Source: Prunus persica
Lineage: Eukaryota; Streptophyta; Magnoliopsida; Rosales; Rosaceae
Assembly (NCBI RefSeq): GCF_000346465.2
Contig: NC_034010.1
Span: 18,072,919 to 18,136,918, forward strand
Direction: 5' to 3'
DNA length: 64,000 bases
The notes beneath the pieces are model-generated. The model worked only from the letters and a program-made list of their open reading frames with translations. It did not search any database and was not told where the DNA came from. Below, piece after piece: positions 11,185-23,100 of the stretch. How positions within the stretch are numbered: the first letter of the stretch is position 1; the number at the start of each line of letters is the position of its first letter. The translations under genes were made by a program, and so were the position numbers.

Positions 11185-11517
11185 ATTTCAATTCAAATCT
11201 GATTTCATTCAAATTGGAGTTAAATTGGATTTTTGGCAAATTTTCGAAGTTGGAATTATTCTGCAGAAAACCGAAAGCTCTGCAGCCTATTCTGTCTTGC
11301 TTCCTTAACTCGGAATTCAATGAAATTTTGTATGTTGAAGTTTTATGTGTCTACTTGTGATCTGGAAATTTTTACATCATTTCGTATCAATATGGATTTA
11401 TAGTGATTTTCCAAAGTCAAGTTGTTCCAGCCTGATTTATTTAACAAAATTGAAGTTTCTGTTTTTAATTGAAGTCTTTGATTTCTTTTATTAGTCCAGA
11501 GCAGAACCACATGATCA
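11185..11517. other. No gene seen
   Basis: Block A continues here after the shared ATTTCGATGAGTAT, where blocks B and C instead carry a foldback insertion. AT-rich; no conserved frame. Confidence 0.5.
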
Positions 11518-12193
11518 GAGACTATATCCTAAGAGCTAGAATTGTCCTAATGATAAACACATAATTATTACATATGTTATCCCTAAATTTATATTGTTAG
11601 TGCCTTATTTAAATTTGTTTTATTATGTTTATTCAGTTTTCTGTTTTTAGGTACATCTTTCATAAGTGCAGCCATCACCGGAGAAAAATAAGCAAACTTA
11701 TGCTTGAGGTGTTGTTGCCCAACCTAGAAAAGAAGCAACAATAACCAGCAGATATTGAAAATGAAGCTTGGAGTGCCGCACCAAGCTTTTAAGCAAGCTA
11801 ATGGATTGAACAAATGAATAAGAAAATGGGTGTACCCAATAAAGAATAGGAGTCTACAACACTATAGAGGGAATTGTATAGACAAAGGCAATTGGAAGAT
11901 AATAAATAAATGTATGGCTATCTGATTGTGGGCTGACAGCAAGTGGTGAGAATTTGTCTATTCATGGAAAAATATGATGCAACAAGAGAGCAGTTTCCAT
12001 TCCTATAAATTCAGCGTTGCACCAAGCTCACAATCTTCTCTTGAGCTCTCTCCTTCCTTCAATTATTCTAGTTCTATGTTTTAGTTTTATTTTATGGGGA
12101 ATTAACTCCCTAGCTAAGGCTAGGGAGAAAGCTTTTAATCTAAGTGTGTATTTTTTATTAGTTTGATCGAACTTAAGCTTTAATGTGAATCAA
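11518..12193 (+). repeat. Dispersed duplicate, copy 2 (promoter-like DNA)
   Basis: Second copy of 1-885, without the ~220-base insertion. It contains a good TATA-like CTATAAAT at about 12004 followed by the leader-like CAAGCTCACAATCTTCTC. The nearest downstream coding frame is the DUF247 pseudogene 500 bases away, but a retroelement-like MITE tract lies between, so a promoter role is only a guess. Confidence 0.65.
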
Positions 12194-12340
12194 CAATGGT
12201 ATCGAAATGGTACCGTGTCATACCGAAACTAATATGGTCTGGTGTGATTCGGGACCAAAAACCTAAAATACCAATCTCATATCGTGTTGTTTGAAAATTT
12301 CGGTATCAGAAGCGGGATGTGGTCAATACCTTACCATCCC

Positions 12341-12446
12341 GTACTGTGCCCATGCCTAGTTTTGACAATTAAAAAACAGAAGACACATGTCACGTACTGT
12401 GCCCATGCCTAGTTTTGACAATTAAAAAACAGAGGACACATGTCAC
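12341..12446 (+). repeat. 53-bp tandem duplication
   Basis: GTACTGTGCCCATGCC and the following 37 bases are repeated once, with one substitution (CAGAAGAC versus CAGAGGAC). The first unit lies at the end of a stretch rich in GGTATC/GATACC-like motifs (12193-12360) that looks like a degraded MITE. Confidence 0.85.
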
Positions 12447-12726
12447 TTTGTGGTTGAGCCACAATAGAAGGTAAAGAGGAGTTCCTCCTTATAGGTATAG
12501 AACGAGTTTTGATGCAGCTAGTGAAATTTTTTTGAGAATATATAAATATTTTTCTTGAATATATTTTGTTATTGCAACTGTACTTTTTGGAATCTTCCTT
12601 TCAGGATCATTCTTCTGAACAAATTACAAAAGTGAATCCTTTCCTAGATGCTTGGCTGGAAATTTAATTACAATCACTTTTGCAATAATAAAACACTATT
12701 GTATTCTTGTGGTCACTAGGACAAAG

Positions 12727-13959
12727 ATGATGGCTTCACAAATGGCGAAGAAAACTGATCAAAGTGAAAAAAAACGCAATGACCCTGTTAAGTTCTCGAA
12801 GCACTGGTGTATCTACCGGATTCCTAGCAAACTCCGGAATGTAAAAGATGAAGCTTACACTCCCCAATTGATTTCAATAGGCCCCTTCCACCATGGCAAT
12901 CCGAAACTGGCGGACATGGAAAGCCATAAAAAGAAATATTATGAGAATTTCTGCCAGCGAACTTCGAGGAAAAAAGAGGAACTAGAAACTTTCATCCGTG
13001 AGAAAGAAGATGACATTCTTCGTTGTTATGCAGGGTCCATTGAGCCTGATATTGACTTTGTGAAGGTAATTCTAATTGATGCCTGCTTCATCCTTGAGCT
13101 CTTTCTGAGGAACTGTCAAACCGAAAAGCATGAAAATTATTACATTCTAAGATCGCCATTGCTGAGGAAAGCTGTCGAGCAGGACCTGATACTCTTTGAA
13201 AATCAGCTTCCTTATCCTCTTCTTCAAGGGCTATATGACTTTGCCAACCCCACCTATTCCAGTTCCAATCCCCGAAAAAATGTTCAGGAGAAAGAAGAGG
13301 CGGATGACCTGCAGCATTGCTTGCCTTGCTTCCAGCCATGTTTTCCATTTTCCGACGCGACCCCTTCTGTATAGAGATTGAGAAAACCGAAAAGTATATA
13401 CGACGTAAGAAAGCTGAAGGAAGCAGGGGTGAAGTTTAGGCCAAATGAAGGTAGTGAACGCTTCGTCATAAAAAGAGGTGAGGACCACAAATGTAATTTC
13501 AAAATGGCATGTTTTAGAAATATGAACTTGAAGCTTACAAAATTTTGGGCAAGGTATGAGGTAGAATGCGTCATTCGAAACGTGATGGCCTTGGAGCAGT
13601 TTTTGTACCCAAAGAAGGCTTATGTTTGCAGTTACTTTTTGATGCTGGATCAGCTTGTGGATACTGTGGAAGATGTGAATGCGCTGATTGAAAGCGAAGT
13701 TATAGTTAACTTGCTAGGCAGCAGCAACGCAGTTGCGAAGCTGATTAATTCACTTTGTGAGCAGACTATGGATGATAGATCCTGCTATGAAGATATCTGT
13801 AAACAGCTTAACGAGCACTACAAGATCAGCTTCTGCAACCGTAACATTTCGATCCTGAAACGAGTTTACTTCAAGGATCTTTGGACGGGCAGTTCAACTA
13901 TAGTTGGACTCTTTGTGCTGTTTTTCTCCATCATTGGAACCATTAAGTCTCTCATGTAG
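12727..13959 (+). pseudogene. DUF247 (UPF0481) paralogue A, disrupted
   Basis: Best start is the ATG at 12727 (MMASQMAKK); the upstream extension is not matched in the paralogue. The N-terminal half carries the family motif HWCIYRIPSKLRNV and ACFILELFLRN. An in-frame TAG at 13372-13374 then stops translation. The same frame resumes with KLKEAGVKFRP and continues to the C-terminal hydrophobic anchor GSSTIVGLFVLFFSIIGTI. Compared with the intact paralogue at 38033-39520, roughly 65-70 residues of the middle (including the conserved LRHFL segment) are missing round the stop. Loss of the middle plus the stop argue for a pseudogene, although a truncated 215-residue product is possible. Confidence 0.8.
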
Positions 13960-14759
13960 CAAAGCTTGATTGGTTTCTAGTCTGATTATTATTTTAAATA
14001 ATTAGGTCAAGTGGTGGGCTGGGTAACTCGTGTTATAGCTTTAATAATTTGAACTCTCTAGAACACTTATAGCTTTGTAATGAAAATATTTCCAATAAGT
14101 GAACAGTTGCATTGCTTTGATCTTAAGCAATTAACAACGTTCCTCAAGATTGATTCCACAAATTATTCTCTATATAAACAGATTAAGATAATTCTATTTT
14201 GAACGTTAACATGCCATATTAAGAAATTATTTTACATTTGTCCTTTTTTCTTTTTTCTTTTTTTTTTTCTTGTTTGAAGTATTTTCTAATGAAACAAGGA
14301 TAAGTCATGGCTAGGCCCCAAAAAAAGAATTTCTATTTTTTTTTCCTTGAAAATGGAAACCTTAAAAATAGATGGAAAATTGGATGATGTTAAAGTTAGA
14401 TGAGAATCATGGATTTTGAAAAGTTTAGGTGACATTTCTCTTAAAATTTTCTTTAAGATGACAAACTGAAATTGAGGTATAAGTTTAGGCGACATAACAA
14501 CAAAAATTGTTTTTTTTTTTTTTGGCTGTTTTTAAAAAATAAAAATAAAAATAAGAAGACAGTTTTCTATTTGAAATTTTGAACCCAGCAATGGTCTTTT
14601 CAGCATATGTTCCAAATCCAGCCCACCGCTCCGCCATATGCGATGACTCGTTTTTTCCTTGCTTGATCCAATCCTTATGAGAGCAAAATTACATTTGTTT
14701 TTCCTTTCTCTTTTTCTATCTGATCATGTATATCTTCAATATTCTTTGAATGCATATAG
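13960..14759. other. 3' flank of DUF247 A; no further gene
   Basis: AT-rich DNA with T-rich runs near 14260 and 14510. No conserved coding frame, RNA gene or element ends before the LTR at 14760. Confidence 0.5.
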
Positions 14760-14996
14760 TGTTGACGTGAGTCTCCTAATTAATCAAGGAGATTTACTTC
14801 CTTGATTAATTAGGAGACTTACTGTCCTATTTTTTATATAAGTGATAAATCATTGTACAATTATGAGATACTTTCCTAATTCTTTACTATATCTAATTCT
14901 TTGTAAAACCTTCATATGTAAACTCCTACATATACCTCCTTATGGAGAAGAATAAAGAACAACCCAAAGTATTTAAACCATATTTATATTTTAGCA
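14760..14996 (+). repeat. 5' LTR of the gag-only copia
   Basis: Begins TGTTGAC and ends TTTTAGCA. A perfect hairpin with 21-bp arms (14770-14790 and 14799-14819, 8-base loop) sits next to the left edge. TATATAAG-like and AATAAAGAAC sequences near 14835 and 14950 may serve as promoter and polyadenylation signals. Very similar to 16860-17096. Confidence 0.9.
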
Positions 14997-15011
14997 TGGT
15001 ATCAGAGTAAT
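14997..15011 (+). other. Primer-binding site (tRNA-iMet)
   Basis: TGGTATCAGAG lies directly after the 5' LTR, complementary to the 3' end of initiator methionine tRNA, the standard primer of plant copia elements. Confidence 0.85.
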
Positions 15012-15186
15012 CGATCCTCGGTTGTCTTTAAATCCTCATATCAAACTTCTTCAAACACAAACCCTAAAATCATATTCCTCAAATTCCTCATATTTCTCTT
15101 TACCAAATTCAGATCTCCATCCACATCCCTCATATCTTCAAATTCCAAAACACATATTTTTTTACCCTTAAAATTTTTCCGCTGCC

Positions 15187-16107
15187 GTGGATGTCATCTC
15201 CTCTTCCAACACCACCGACACCACTCCACCATCCTCCCAAATTGTTAATATCCACAGTGACAACGCTCATTTCCCAAACAGCGTCACCTTGACTGAAACC
15301 AATTATGCCTTATGGTCTCAAGTCATGGAGATGCGTATTGTTGCCCTCGAAAAATTGGGGTACCTCACCGGCGACACCCTGCAACCTTCTAAGCTCTCCT
15401 CCACCTACTCCAAATGGTGTACGGAGAACTTTCGGGTGAAGGGGTGGCTCATTGACTCCATGTCTCCCGACTTGATGAGTCGTTCCATCCGTTTAAGTAC
15501 CGCCAAAGAAATCTGGGATGCCGTGAAGAAAACCTACTTTGATGGTGGGGATGAAACTTTCCCTTTTGATCTCAACAAACGGGCGTTCACCATTAAACAG
15601 AATGGTGCCCCTGTCCACAAATATTACAGCCAACTACAGACCATCTTTCAGGAGATTGATCACCGTACTCCCAATCGCATGCAATGCGAAGTCGACGTGA
15701 CTGAACGTCAGACCGAACTGGATCGTCTTCATGTTCACCTGTTTCTTGCCTGGCTCAACCCTTAGTTTGATCAAGTCCGAGGGGAAATCTTGCGCAAAGA
15801 ACCTAAATTAGACCTTGACCAAACCGTTGCATATGTCCATCGCGAAGCTCAACAACGACTGACCATGACCAGTACTCCAGACACTACTGTCCTAGCCACC
15901 CAACGTCCACAAGGTCCTCCGACTTCTACCACTGGTGCTTCTCAGACTCAAGTCACAAGCTCTCGTCCGAAACGCAAGTGCACTCACTGTGGTGGAAGCA
16001 AACATACTCGTGATGGTTGTTACGAATTGATTAGTTACCCGGATTGGTGGGACCACTCCAAAGCTCCGCGTAAGAATAGGAGGCAAATCACTCGACACAT
16101 CTTTTGA
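15187..16107 (+). pseudogene. Copia Gag with lost start and one internal stop
   Basis: The frame reads LTETNYALWSQVMEMRI, then STAKEIWDAVKKTYFDGGDE, the gag_3/UBN2 region of copia capsid proteins. A CCHC zinc knuckle CTHCGGSKHTRDGC follows near 15980-16021. Translation is interrupted by TAG at 15763-15765, in the otherwise conserved LNP-FDQVRGEIL. The frame opens at GCTGCCGTGGAT with no in-frame ATG; homologues start with an ATG just before it, so the start codon appears mutated. Gag would form the virus-like particle; this copy would need readthrough or help. Confidence 0.85.
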
Positions 16108-16859
16108 CTCAGCTTCTATTAGTCCTGCAATTCCAACGGCACCAGCTCCTGCCTCTGCCTCTGCCTCTGCAGCCACAACAGGACATCCTCAGCGGCAAGA
16201 CGATTGATTGTGGTACTAGGAAGGGCAAACTCTACCCCCAAAAAAAAAAAAAGTGAAAGGGCTATGTTTATTGACATATCCCAAGAAGATGTTGCTTATT
16301 TCTTGACTCTGACGACCCCTTCTCTTTAAGGGGAGAAGGGGAGTGAAGAGAAGTTGTTTTGTCTCTAAACCCTTATCTCAAATTTCTTCAAATTTCTCAT
16401 ATTCAAATCCACCATTATCTCAAATTTCTCAAATTTCTTCAAATTTCTCATATTCAAATCCAAAACCCTAAAATCAAATTCCTCATTTTTTTTCCCCCAA
16501 ATCCAAAACCCTCAAATCCTCTTATCCAAATCCCTAAACACATACCGTCAAATCTTATACACATACCTCTTAAATCCAATTCATACATCAAATTTCTCAC
16601 ATCACCTTCCTCACCTTCTCATATCACATCTTACTTCCGCTGCGATGTCAAGAACCCATACGATTCTCCATCTTATTGCAGACTCACAGAAGCATGCGGT
16701 CAACCCAGACTCCTTCTTCTATCACCACCACCAAAGGTTTTACTCTTCATACGTCCTCCAAGATTAGATATTGCATATGCTGTGAGTGTGGAAGAGTATT
16801 TCATGACTCACTTACCAAGTTGGGCATTCGTGACATATATGCACTAACTTGAGGAGGAG

Positions 16860-17096
16860 TGTTGACTTGAGTCTCCTAATTAATCAAGGAGATTTACTTC
16901 CTTGATTAATTAAGGGATTTACTTTCCTATTTTTTATATAAGTGATAAATCATTGTACAATTAGGAGATACTTTCCTAATTCTTTACTATATCTAATTCC
17001 TTATAAAACCTTCATATGTAAACTCCTATATATACCTCCTTATGGAGAAGAATAAAGAACAATCCAAAGTATTCAAACCATATTCATATTTTAGCA
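16860..17096 (+). repeat. 3' LTR of the gag-only copia
   Basis: Same 237-bp length and TG...CA ends as the 5' LTR. The hairpin is slightly degraded (TAAGGGATTT in place of TAGGAGACTT). Few other differences are visible, so insertion is fairly recent. Confidence 0.9.
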
Positions 17097-17308
17097 AATA
17101 GATCATAAAACTCTACTCTGCGTAGATGATATTGATTAGTGAAGGAATTAAACACATCATTACATTAAAACACAACTTAAGCATCTCAACAAGTAGATGA
17201 TAAATTTTCTTAAATTTAGAATCTGATGCATCCATCAATGCATCCATTCTTAGTAATTTAGTTATAGAACTGATCATCTGTAGTATAGTGTAAACTAATG
17301 GACTAAGC

Positions 17309-17531
17309 TGTAAAATTGGTATAGAAACATATTATGCCGAAATTAATAATTCTATTGATCATACAATATACTTATACAGGGAGAATGCAAGCCTAACTAA
17401 GAAAATATACAGAGCCTAACTAGGAAAAGAATTGTACAGCAATTCTAGGAAAAGTCAAACAATACAGAGCCTAACTAGAAGTTTTTCCTATTCTAGTTCC
17501 CATAGAATCAGGTATTGATTACTTTCCAACA
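17309..17531 (-). repeat. 3' LTR of a truncated minus-strand copia
   Basis: On the minus strand a purine tract AACTTGAAGGGGAG is followed by TGTTGGAAAG at 17531, the start of an LTR. The other end, proposed at 17309 (ending CCAATTTTACA), is less certain. GAGCCTAACTAG occurs repeatedly inside. The matching 5' LTR is not in the window. Confidence 0.6.
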
Positions 17532-17559
17532 CTCCCCTTCAAGTTGGAGAGTGGATATC

Positions 17560-20130
17560 AAGAGCTCCCAACTTGCCTAGCATGGATAAGAAGGGATCTT
17601 TTTCAAGGGTTTGGTGAACATGTTGCTAGTTGATGCAAANNNNNNNNNNNNNNNNNNNNNNNNNNNNNNNNNNNNNNNNNNNNNNNNNNNNNNNNNNNNN
17701 NNNNNNNNNNNNNNNNNNNNNNNNNNNNNNNNNNNNNNNTTCTCTATATGACGAATTCTATCATGAAAGATTGGATTTGCAGCAATATGTAGTGCAGCCT
17801 TGCTATCACAATGGAGAATTGCGGCTTTTGGATGTGGAAGATGTAGATCATGTAACAGGCTTCATAGCCAAGTGAGCTCGCAACATGCTCCTATCATAGC
17901 TTGATATTCTGTCTCTGCAGAAGATAATGAGACGATTTTTTGTCCCTTAGTCTTCCAATTCCCAAGAAATATGCAATACCCAATCATGGATCTCCTCGTC
18001 ATAGGACACCTCACCCAATCATAATCACAATAAGCACATACCTTCAAGTTATTTCCAGCTGGAAAAAATAGGCCTTGCCCTGGGGCATTTTAAAGATACT
18101 TGAGTATCCTAAGAGTTGCTTCCATATGCGGTGTTCAAGGCGCATGCATAAATCGACTAAGCACATTTATTGCATATGTGATGTCGGGTCGTGTGATGGT
18201 GAGATATATCAAGCGCTCTAACAATATTTTAAACTGAGATGGACCTTTGAGTAGATCACCTGTATCGGAAAGTTTGGTGCCTTGTTCCATGGGAAAGGCT
18301 ACCAGTTTTGCTCCCAAAATGTCATTGTCTTTGAGTATGTCAAGCGTGTATTTTCTTTGTGAAATACATATGCCCTGTTTTGAACGGGAAACTTCAATCC
18401 CTAAAAAAACTTGAGATCTCCAAGGTCTTTTATTTTGAACTATGATTGTAGAAATTGCTTAAGAGATGAGATTGCTTTTTGATCATTCCTAGTGATTAGT
18501 ATGTCATCAACATAAATCAACATGACTGTAAATGATGTACCTTTCTTGCATGTAAAAATGGAATAATCTGCCTTGGATTGGATAAACCCAGCAGCCAAAA
18601 CTGCTTCAGTGAATTTGGCAAATCATTGCCTAGATGCCTACTTGAGCCCATATAGTGATTTGTTAAGGCGACACACAAGATTCTCCCCCTGTCGCCAAAG
18701 ACCAGGAGAGGTGACATGTAAATTTCTTCATAGAGATCTCCATACAGAAAAGCATTGTTAACATCTAACTGGCTAAGGGACCAATTTTGAGTAGTGGCAC
18801 TAGCAAGCAAACAATGTATAGTAATTATCTTGGCCATGGATGAGAAGGTATCGTGATTATCAATCCCCTCAGTTTGAATATATCCTTTGGCCACGAGGTG
18901 TGCCTTATAATATTCGATGGAACTGTCAAAACAGTGCTTGATTTTGTAAACCTATTTACCACAAATGAGTTGTTTGCCGGAGGGCAAAGTACGTATTGAG
19001 CGTCCATGTGTTGTTGGATGTTAAGGCCTTAAGTTCATAGCTTATTGCCAATTGTTATCTGCAGCAGCCTCTGTAAAGCAAGAAGGTTCGACACTACTAC
19101 TGACAGTTGCAATAAAAGAGAGATGTGAAGGTGAGTAATGACGATATGAAATAAAATTACTGAGAGGATAACTAGTACCTTTGTGCTGGATCAGTGATGA
19201 GGAAGACGATAAGGCAGGTCTGGGTACTAGTACATGATTAAGAACATAATCTTTTTGCCATACGGGGGCTTGTTTGGGATGCTCAGAGATTCTGACAGGT
19301 GGATTGGTAGAAAGAAGGGTAATAGAAGGTGGAAGAAGTGCGGGTTGTTTTGGGTTTGTAATTGCAGCAGATGATGATGTAGTAGGACTGATTAAAGAAA
19401 TAGGTGGGTCCATAGGAGAAAAAGAAGAATGGTTGGCTGGAAATTAGGTGTTGCTGGAGAGTTAGGCGTGGCTGAAGAGACTATCTCATCTTGGTTTGAA
19501 AGTGTGGAATTGGGCTCAAGGGAAAAATATAGGTTAGTTGGAGGAAAGGCATGAGGGCCCAAGGTTGGATGGCATGGATCAAGGTCTGCGGTGTGGGTAG
19601 TATAGGTAATTGGACTGATTTTGTGGTTGGGCTGATGGTGTGGAAAGGGAAATGATGCTAAAAAAAAAATTAACATCCATGTTGATGAAAATTTGTGGCT
19701 AGTGAGATCATACAACTTGTAAGCTTTTTGCCCACTAGGGTATCCTAAAAAAAATGCTTTTCTTGGCATGAATATCAAATTTGGATGTGGGATGGGTGTT
19801 GGTTGCAAAAGAAAGACACCCAAAGACTCTAATATGTATATAGGAAGGTTGTTTGCCATATAATTTTTCAAAAGGGATTTGTTGGGCTAAAAGCTTGGAA
19901 GGAATTCGGTTAATGATATGAGTGGCGGTAAGCACTCATTCTCCCCAAAATCGAAGAGGAAAGTAGGCTTGAAAAAGTAAAGCCAGAGCCATTTCAATTA
20001 GATGGCGATATTTGCGTTCTACTATCCCATTTTGTTGAGGGGTGTAAACGCAAGATCGTTGGTAAATGACCCTGTTATCTGCGAAAAAATCGCGAAGGGA
20101 ATACAATTCTCCCCCATTGTCCGCAGTATT
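17560..20130 (-). pseudogene. Copia pol remnant (integrase, RT, RNase H)
   Basis: Minus-strand pieces in polyprotein order: integrase DNGGELYSLRDFF and YTPQQNGIVERKYRHLIEMA (about 20110-19940); KLYGKQPSYIHIRVFGCLSF (about 19860); a linker; RT with MAKGYIQTEGIDNHDTFS and LDVNNAFLYGD (18894-18700); RITRPDITYAINVLSRFMH-like sequence (about 18150); RNase H with SLSSAETEYQAM (about 17900). Frames change repeatedly and the N-terminal part (gag, protease) is missing. It joins CACTA transposase sequence at about 20130. A 100-N gap lies in the RNase H end. Confidence 0.85.
17640..17739. other. Assembly gap (100 N)
   Basis: Exactly 100 unknown bases, the usual placeholder for a gap of unknown size. 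The true distance across it is not known. Confidence 0.99.
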
Positions 20131-20149
20131 TGTTTGATTTTGATGTTGA

Positions 20150-23100
20150 ACTGTGTTTGGGTATAGGCAAAAAAGTTCTATCTCATCACAATTGTTCAGT
20201 GCGAACCAATGCGCTACCTCTATGTCATTTCTGGAAAACGACTCTCCTCGTATATGATCTCCAAAGGGTCGTGCGCTTTGGGCAAAAACAGAAAGTTTCT
20301 CATTTCTCACACGTTCGTCATTATTGTGCTAAGGACGATTGAAAACCGTCTCCACATCTTTTAAATACATTTCACAAAAAGTAAGCGACTCATATTGAAC
20401 CTAAGCCTCTATAATTGATCCTTCGGGTTTTGCCCTGTTGCTGTTTGGGCCTAAATTTGGCACGCCAAAAGTTCAAAAGACAGGCCCATGGTGAAATTAC
20501 CTGCCCAGCCCAAAAAACTTGATAACGAAATCAGGATCCAGACAGGTTGAAAGACCAACGTGGAAACTGTCATTTGGGCTTCAAGGATCAGCCCATAATT
20601 TTTGTTGGGTTCAAACCCAAGGGAATTAAAAACACACCCACGTGATTGCCTCAGCTTTGAAAAGTCAGCAATTTCAACTCAGTTAAAAATATGAGAGGGA
20701 CATCTCTGAAACACTGCCAGTAGAAGATCAAAATCCATATGTGATCGGAGATTTTGCTCTAAAAAAAAGCAATACACCATCTTCCAAGGAATTCCCGGGT
20801 CACGCTTTCTAAATTAGAACGGGAAACAGGGAGCTGTTCAGAAAATACAAATAAAAAAACCAACCGCCATAAAAAGCCCACACAGACGGTGGCGTTGGTT
20901 CAAATAGAAAGCTGCCACCCAGGAAACCAGGGAAGGGATTGCTTTAGGAGGTGACTACTGAGAGCCTATCTGCCATAATTGATAAAAATTCTTTTTTACT
21001 TTACATTATAGGAGATCTTTTTACCGCCCATTATTTAAATTTGAAATCACCTCCCCAAGAGGGTCTCTTATAAAAACGAAAGTAGGCAAGGAAAGGACGA
21101 CACTCAATTCATCAATTAATCAAAAAAAAACAAACAACAAAAAAAAAACCAAAAGCTCACTTGGATTCCAAGAGAAACCAGCTTTAGATCAGAATTCCAA
21201 AGTTCAGACTTAGAAAATAAGTCTTCTAAAACGAGATCTCTCTCGTTACAAATTTGGTTCAGCAAAAGCTAAGGCAAGCAGAGTTTGAGTTTTCACAAAC
21301 GTGGAGACCTCAGCAAACTTATAAAGAGTCCTGCTCAAGCAGGACGTACTAAAGAAGCTGCAGTTCTGCCCACTCTGCCCCTTCAATAGCCTACCAGACC
21401 TTCGAGAATAGCCACTTATGCCCCTTCAAACTGAAGAAGCTGCAGTTCTGCCCACTCAAATGCCTCACGAAGCATGAAGTAAACATAAAGCTCTGCCAAA
21501 ATCGAATTTTGGTATCGATTTATAGCTCAACCTAGCATCTGAAGTCATGAAGTAGTACGGACCGTCCCAGGTGCGTCCAGTCCAGCCCAAGCCAGAGCCT
21601 TCCATCCAAGCAGAAATGGGGTTCCGGCCGTCTTTTAACCTTCCTAGCATCGATATGCATATTTATTGTTTTGTAAAAGGCAGTTCTACCTAAAAAGCCC
21701 AACTTCTATCAAATTTTTCTGGCCAGAATAGCCGTTTGATACTGAGATAAATTATGAAAGTCCTCACCAGTCTGAGGCAAGAAAAGAACTTACTTGGGAG
21801 ATATTCCTCACCCAAATTCACAATCATCTGTTTTAGAAGTCAGTAACTTGGGGCGCAAGTTATCCACTCTAAAAAGAAGTCTGCTTGGATTTACATTGCT
21901 AGCAGTGGCACGCTCACACACTAAAGAAAGCTGACTTGTCGACCAACCAATGGTCTCCAAGCCAGTGGGGAACTTCGCCCTTCCACCTCAGGAGTAAACA
22001 CGAAAACGGGTGAACAGTTGCGTACATTGTTTTTTAGCTCTCTGAGAAGCATGCCAAAATAAAATGATATGATATAAATTAGCAAGCGTGAGATAATGAT
22101 GCATAAATAAATGATGAGGATTATATACATTTCTATTGGATACATCCAGCGATAGTTGACAAGACCAGCAAGCAATGCCTCTTCTGGCAAGTGAACCATC
22201 ACGTGGATCATACTTGTGAAGAAAGCTGGAGGGAATATCATCTCAAACTTGCATAGGACTTGGACAATGTCATGGCGCAACTGATTAATGTCTATCTTTC
22301 ACAACGTTTTTGCCGCCAGTTAGGAAAAAAATATGGACAACAACATGATTGGCTTCACTACATTTTCAGGCAATAGGTGTCAAATACCTACAGGAAGTAG
22401 GCGTTGCATAAACACATGGCATTCATGGCTCTTTAGTCCAGCAAATTTACCCCTGTCAACATTCACGCAACGCGCGATATTAGAAGCATACCCATCGAAA
22501 AACTTTACAGACGATATAAACTTTAGAAACTCTTTTTTGTCATTCGGTTTCATGGAAAAAAATGCAAGATCCCTTCTAGCTTTATCACTATCCCTATTCA
22601 TCCATAAACCCCTTCGTATGCCCATTCCAAATCAAGATGAGTTTTGTTCGTGTCCTTTGTCTTTCTCTCAATATTTAGAATTGTGCCCATCAATGTGTCA
22701 AAGACATTTTTCTCAACATGTATAACGTCAAGATTGTGCCTCAATTTTAGTTTCGACCAATATAGGAGCTCGAAAAACATAGGCTTGTGCATCCAGTTCA
22801 TATGTGTAGAAGGTCTGGTCCAACTAATTATTTTCCCGAACAGAGCAAAATCCAAACAGTTAAGCTATTCCAAGATCTGATCACAAGATCATTCTCTAGG
22901 TCTGAGGCGATGCTATGTGTTCCCGTCGAACTTTTTATCTTTTTCCTGCCACACGTGATCCTATGACAACCATCTCCAAACAGCAAGGTAACAAACGTTT
23001 CCAGCGTGCCAACCAGAAGTTACATCTTCCTTGAATACAGGGCATGCCATATAACCCTTTGTGCTCCACCCAGAAACCATTGCATATGCAGGAAAATCAT

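Larger units (their letters stand above)
14760..17096 (+). mobile_element. Short copia element with gag only (TR-GAG-like)
   Basis: Two 237-bp LTRs bound 1.86 kb of internal DNA. It has a TGGTATCAGAG primer site and the purine tract GAGGAGGAG just before the 3' LTR. Flanks TATAG (14755-14759) and AATAG (17097-17101) are a 5-bp TSD with one mismatch. Gag occupies most of the inside. Of pol only scraps remain: a protease-tail scrap (DCGTRKGKLYP) near 16200-16235, an RT-tail scrap (RLDIAYAVSV) near 16762-16792, and the polyprotein end just before the purine tract. It matches described TR-GAG elements, which depend on proteins supplied by others. Confidence 0.88.

Noticed and set aside
12004..12060. 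TATA box and leader as the promoter of DUF247 paralogue A
   Set aside because: The same DNA occurs at 1-885 with no gene after it, and the paralogous gene at 38033-39520 lacks it upstream.
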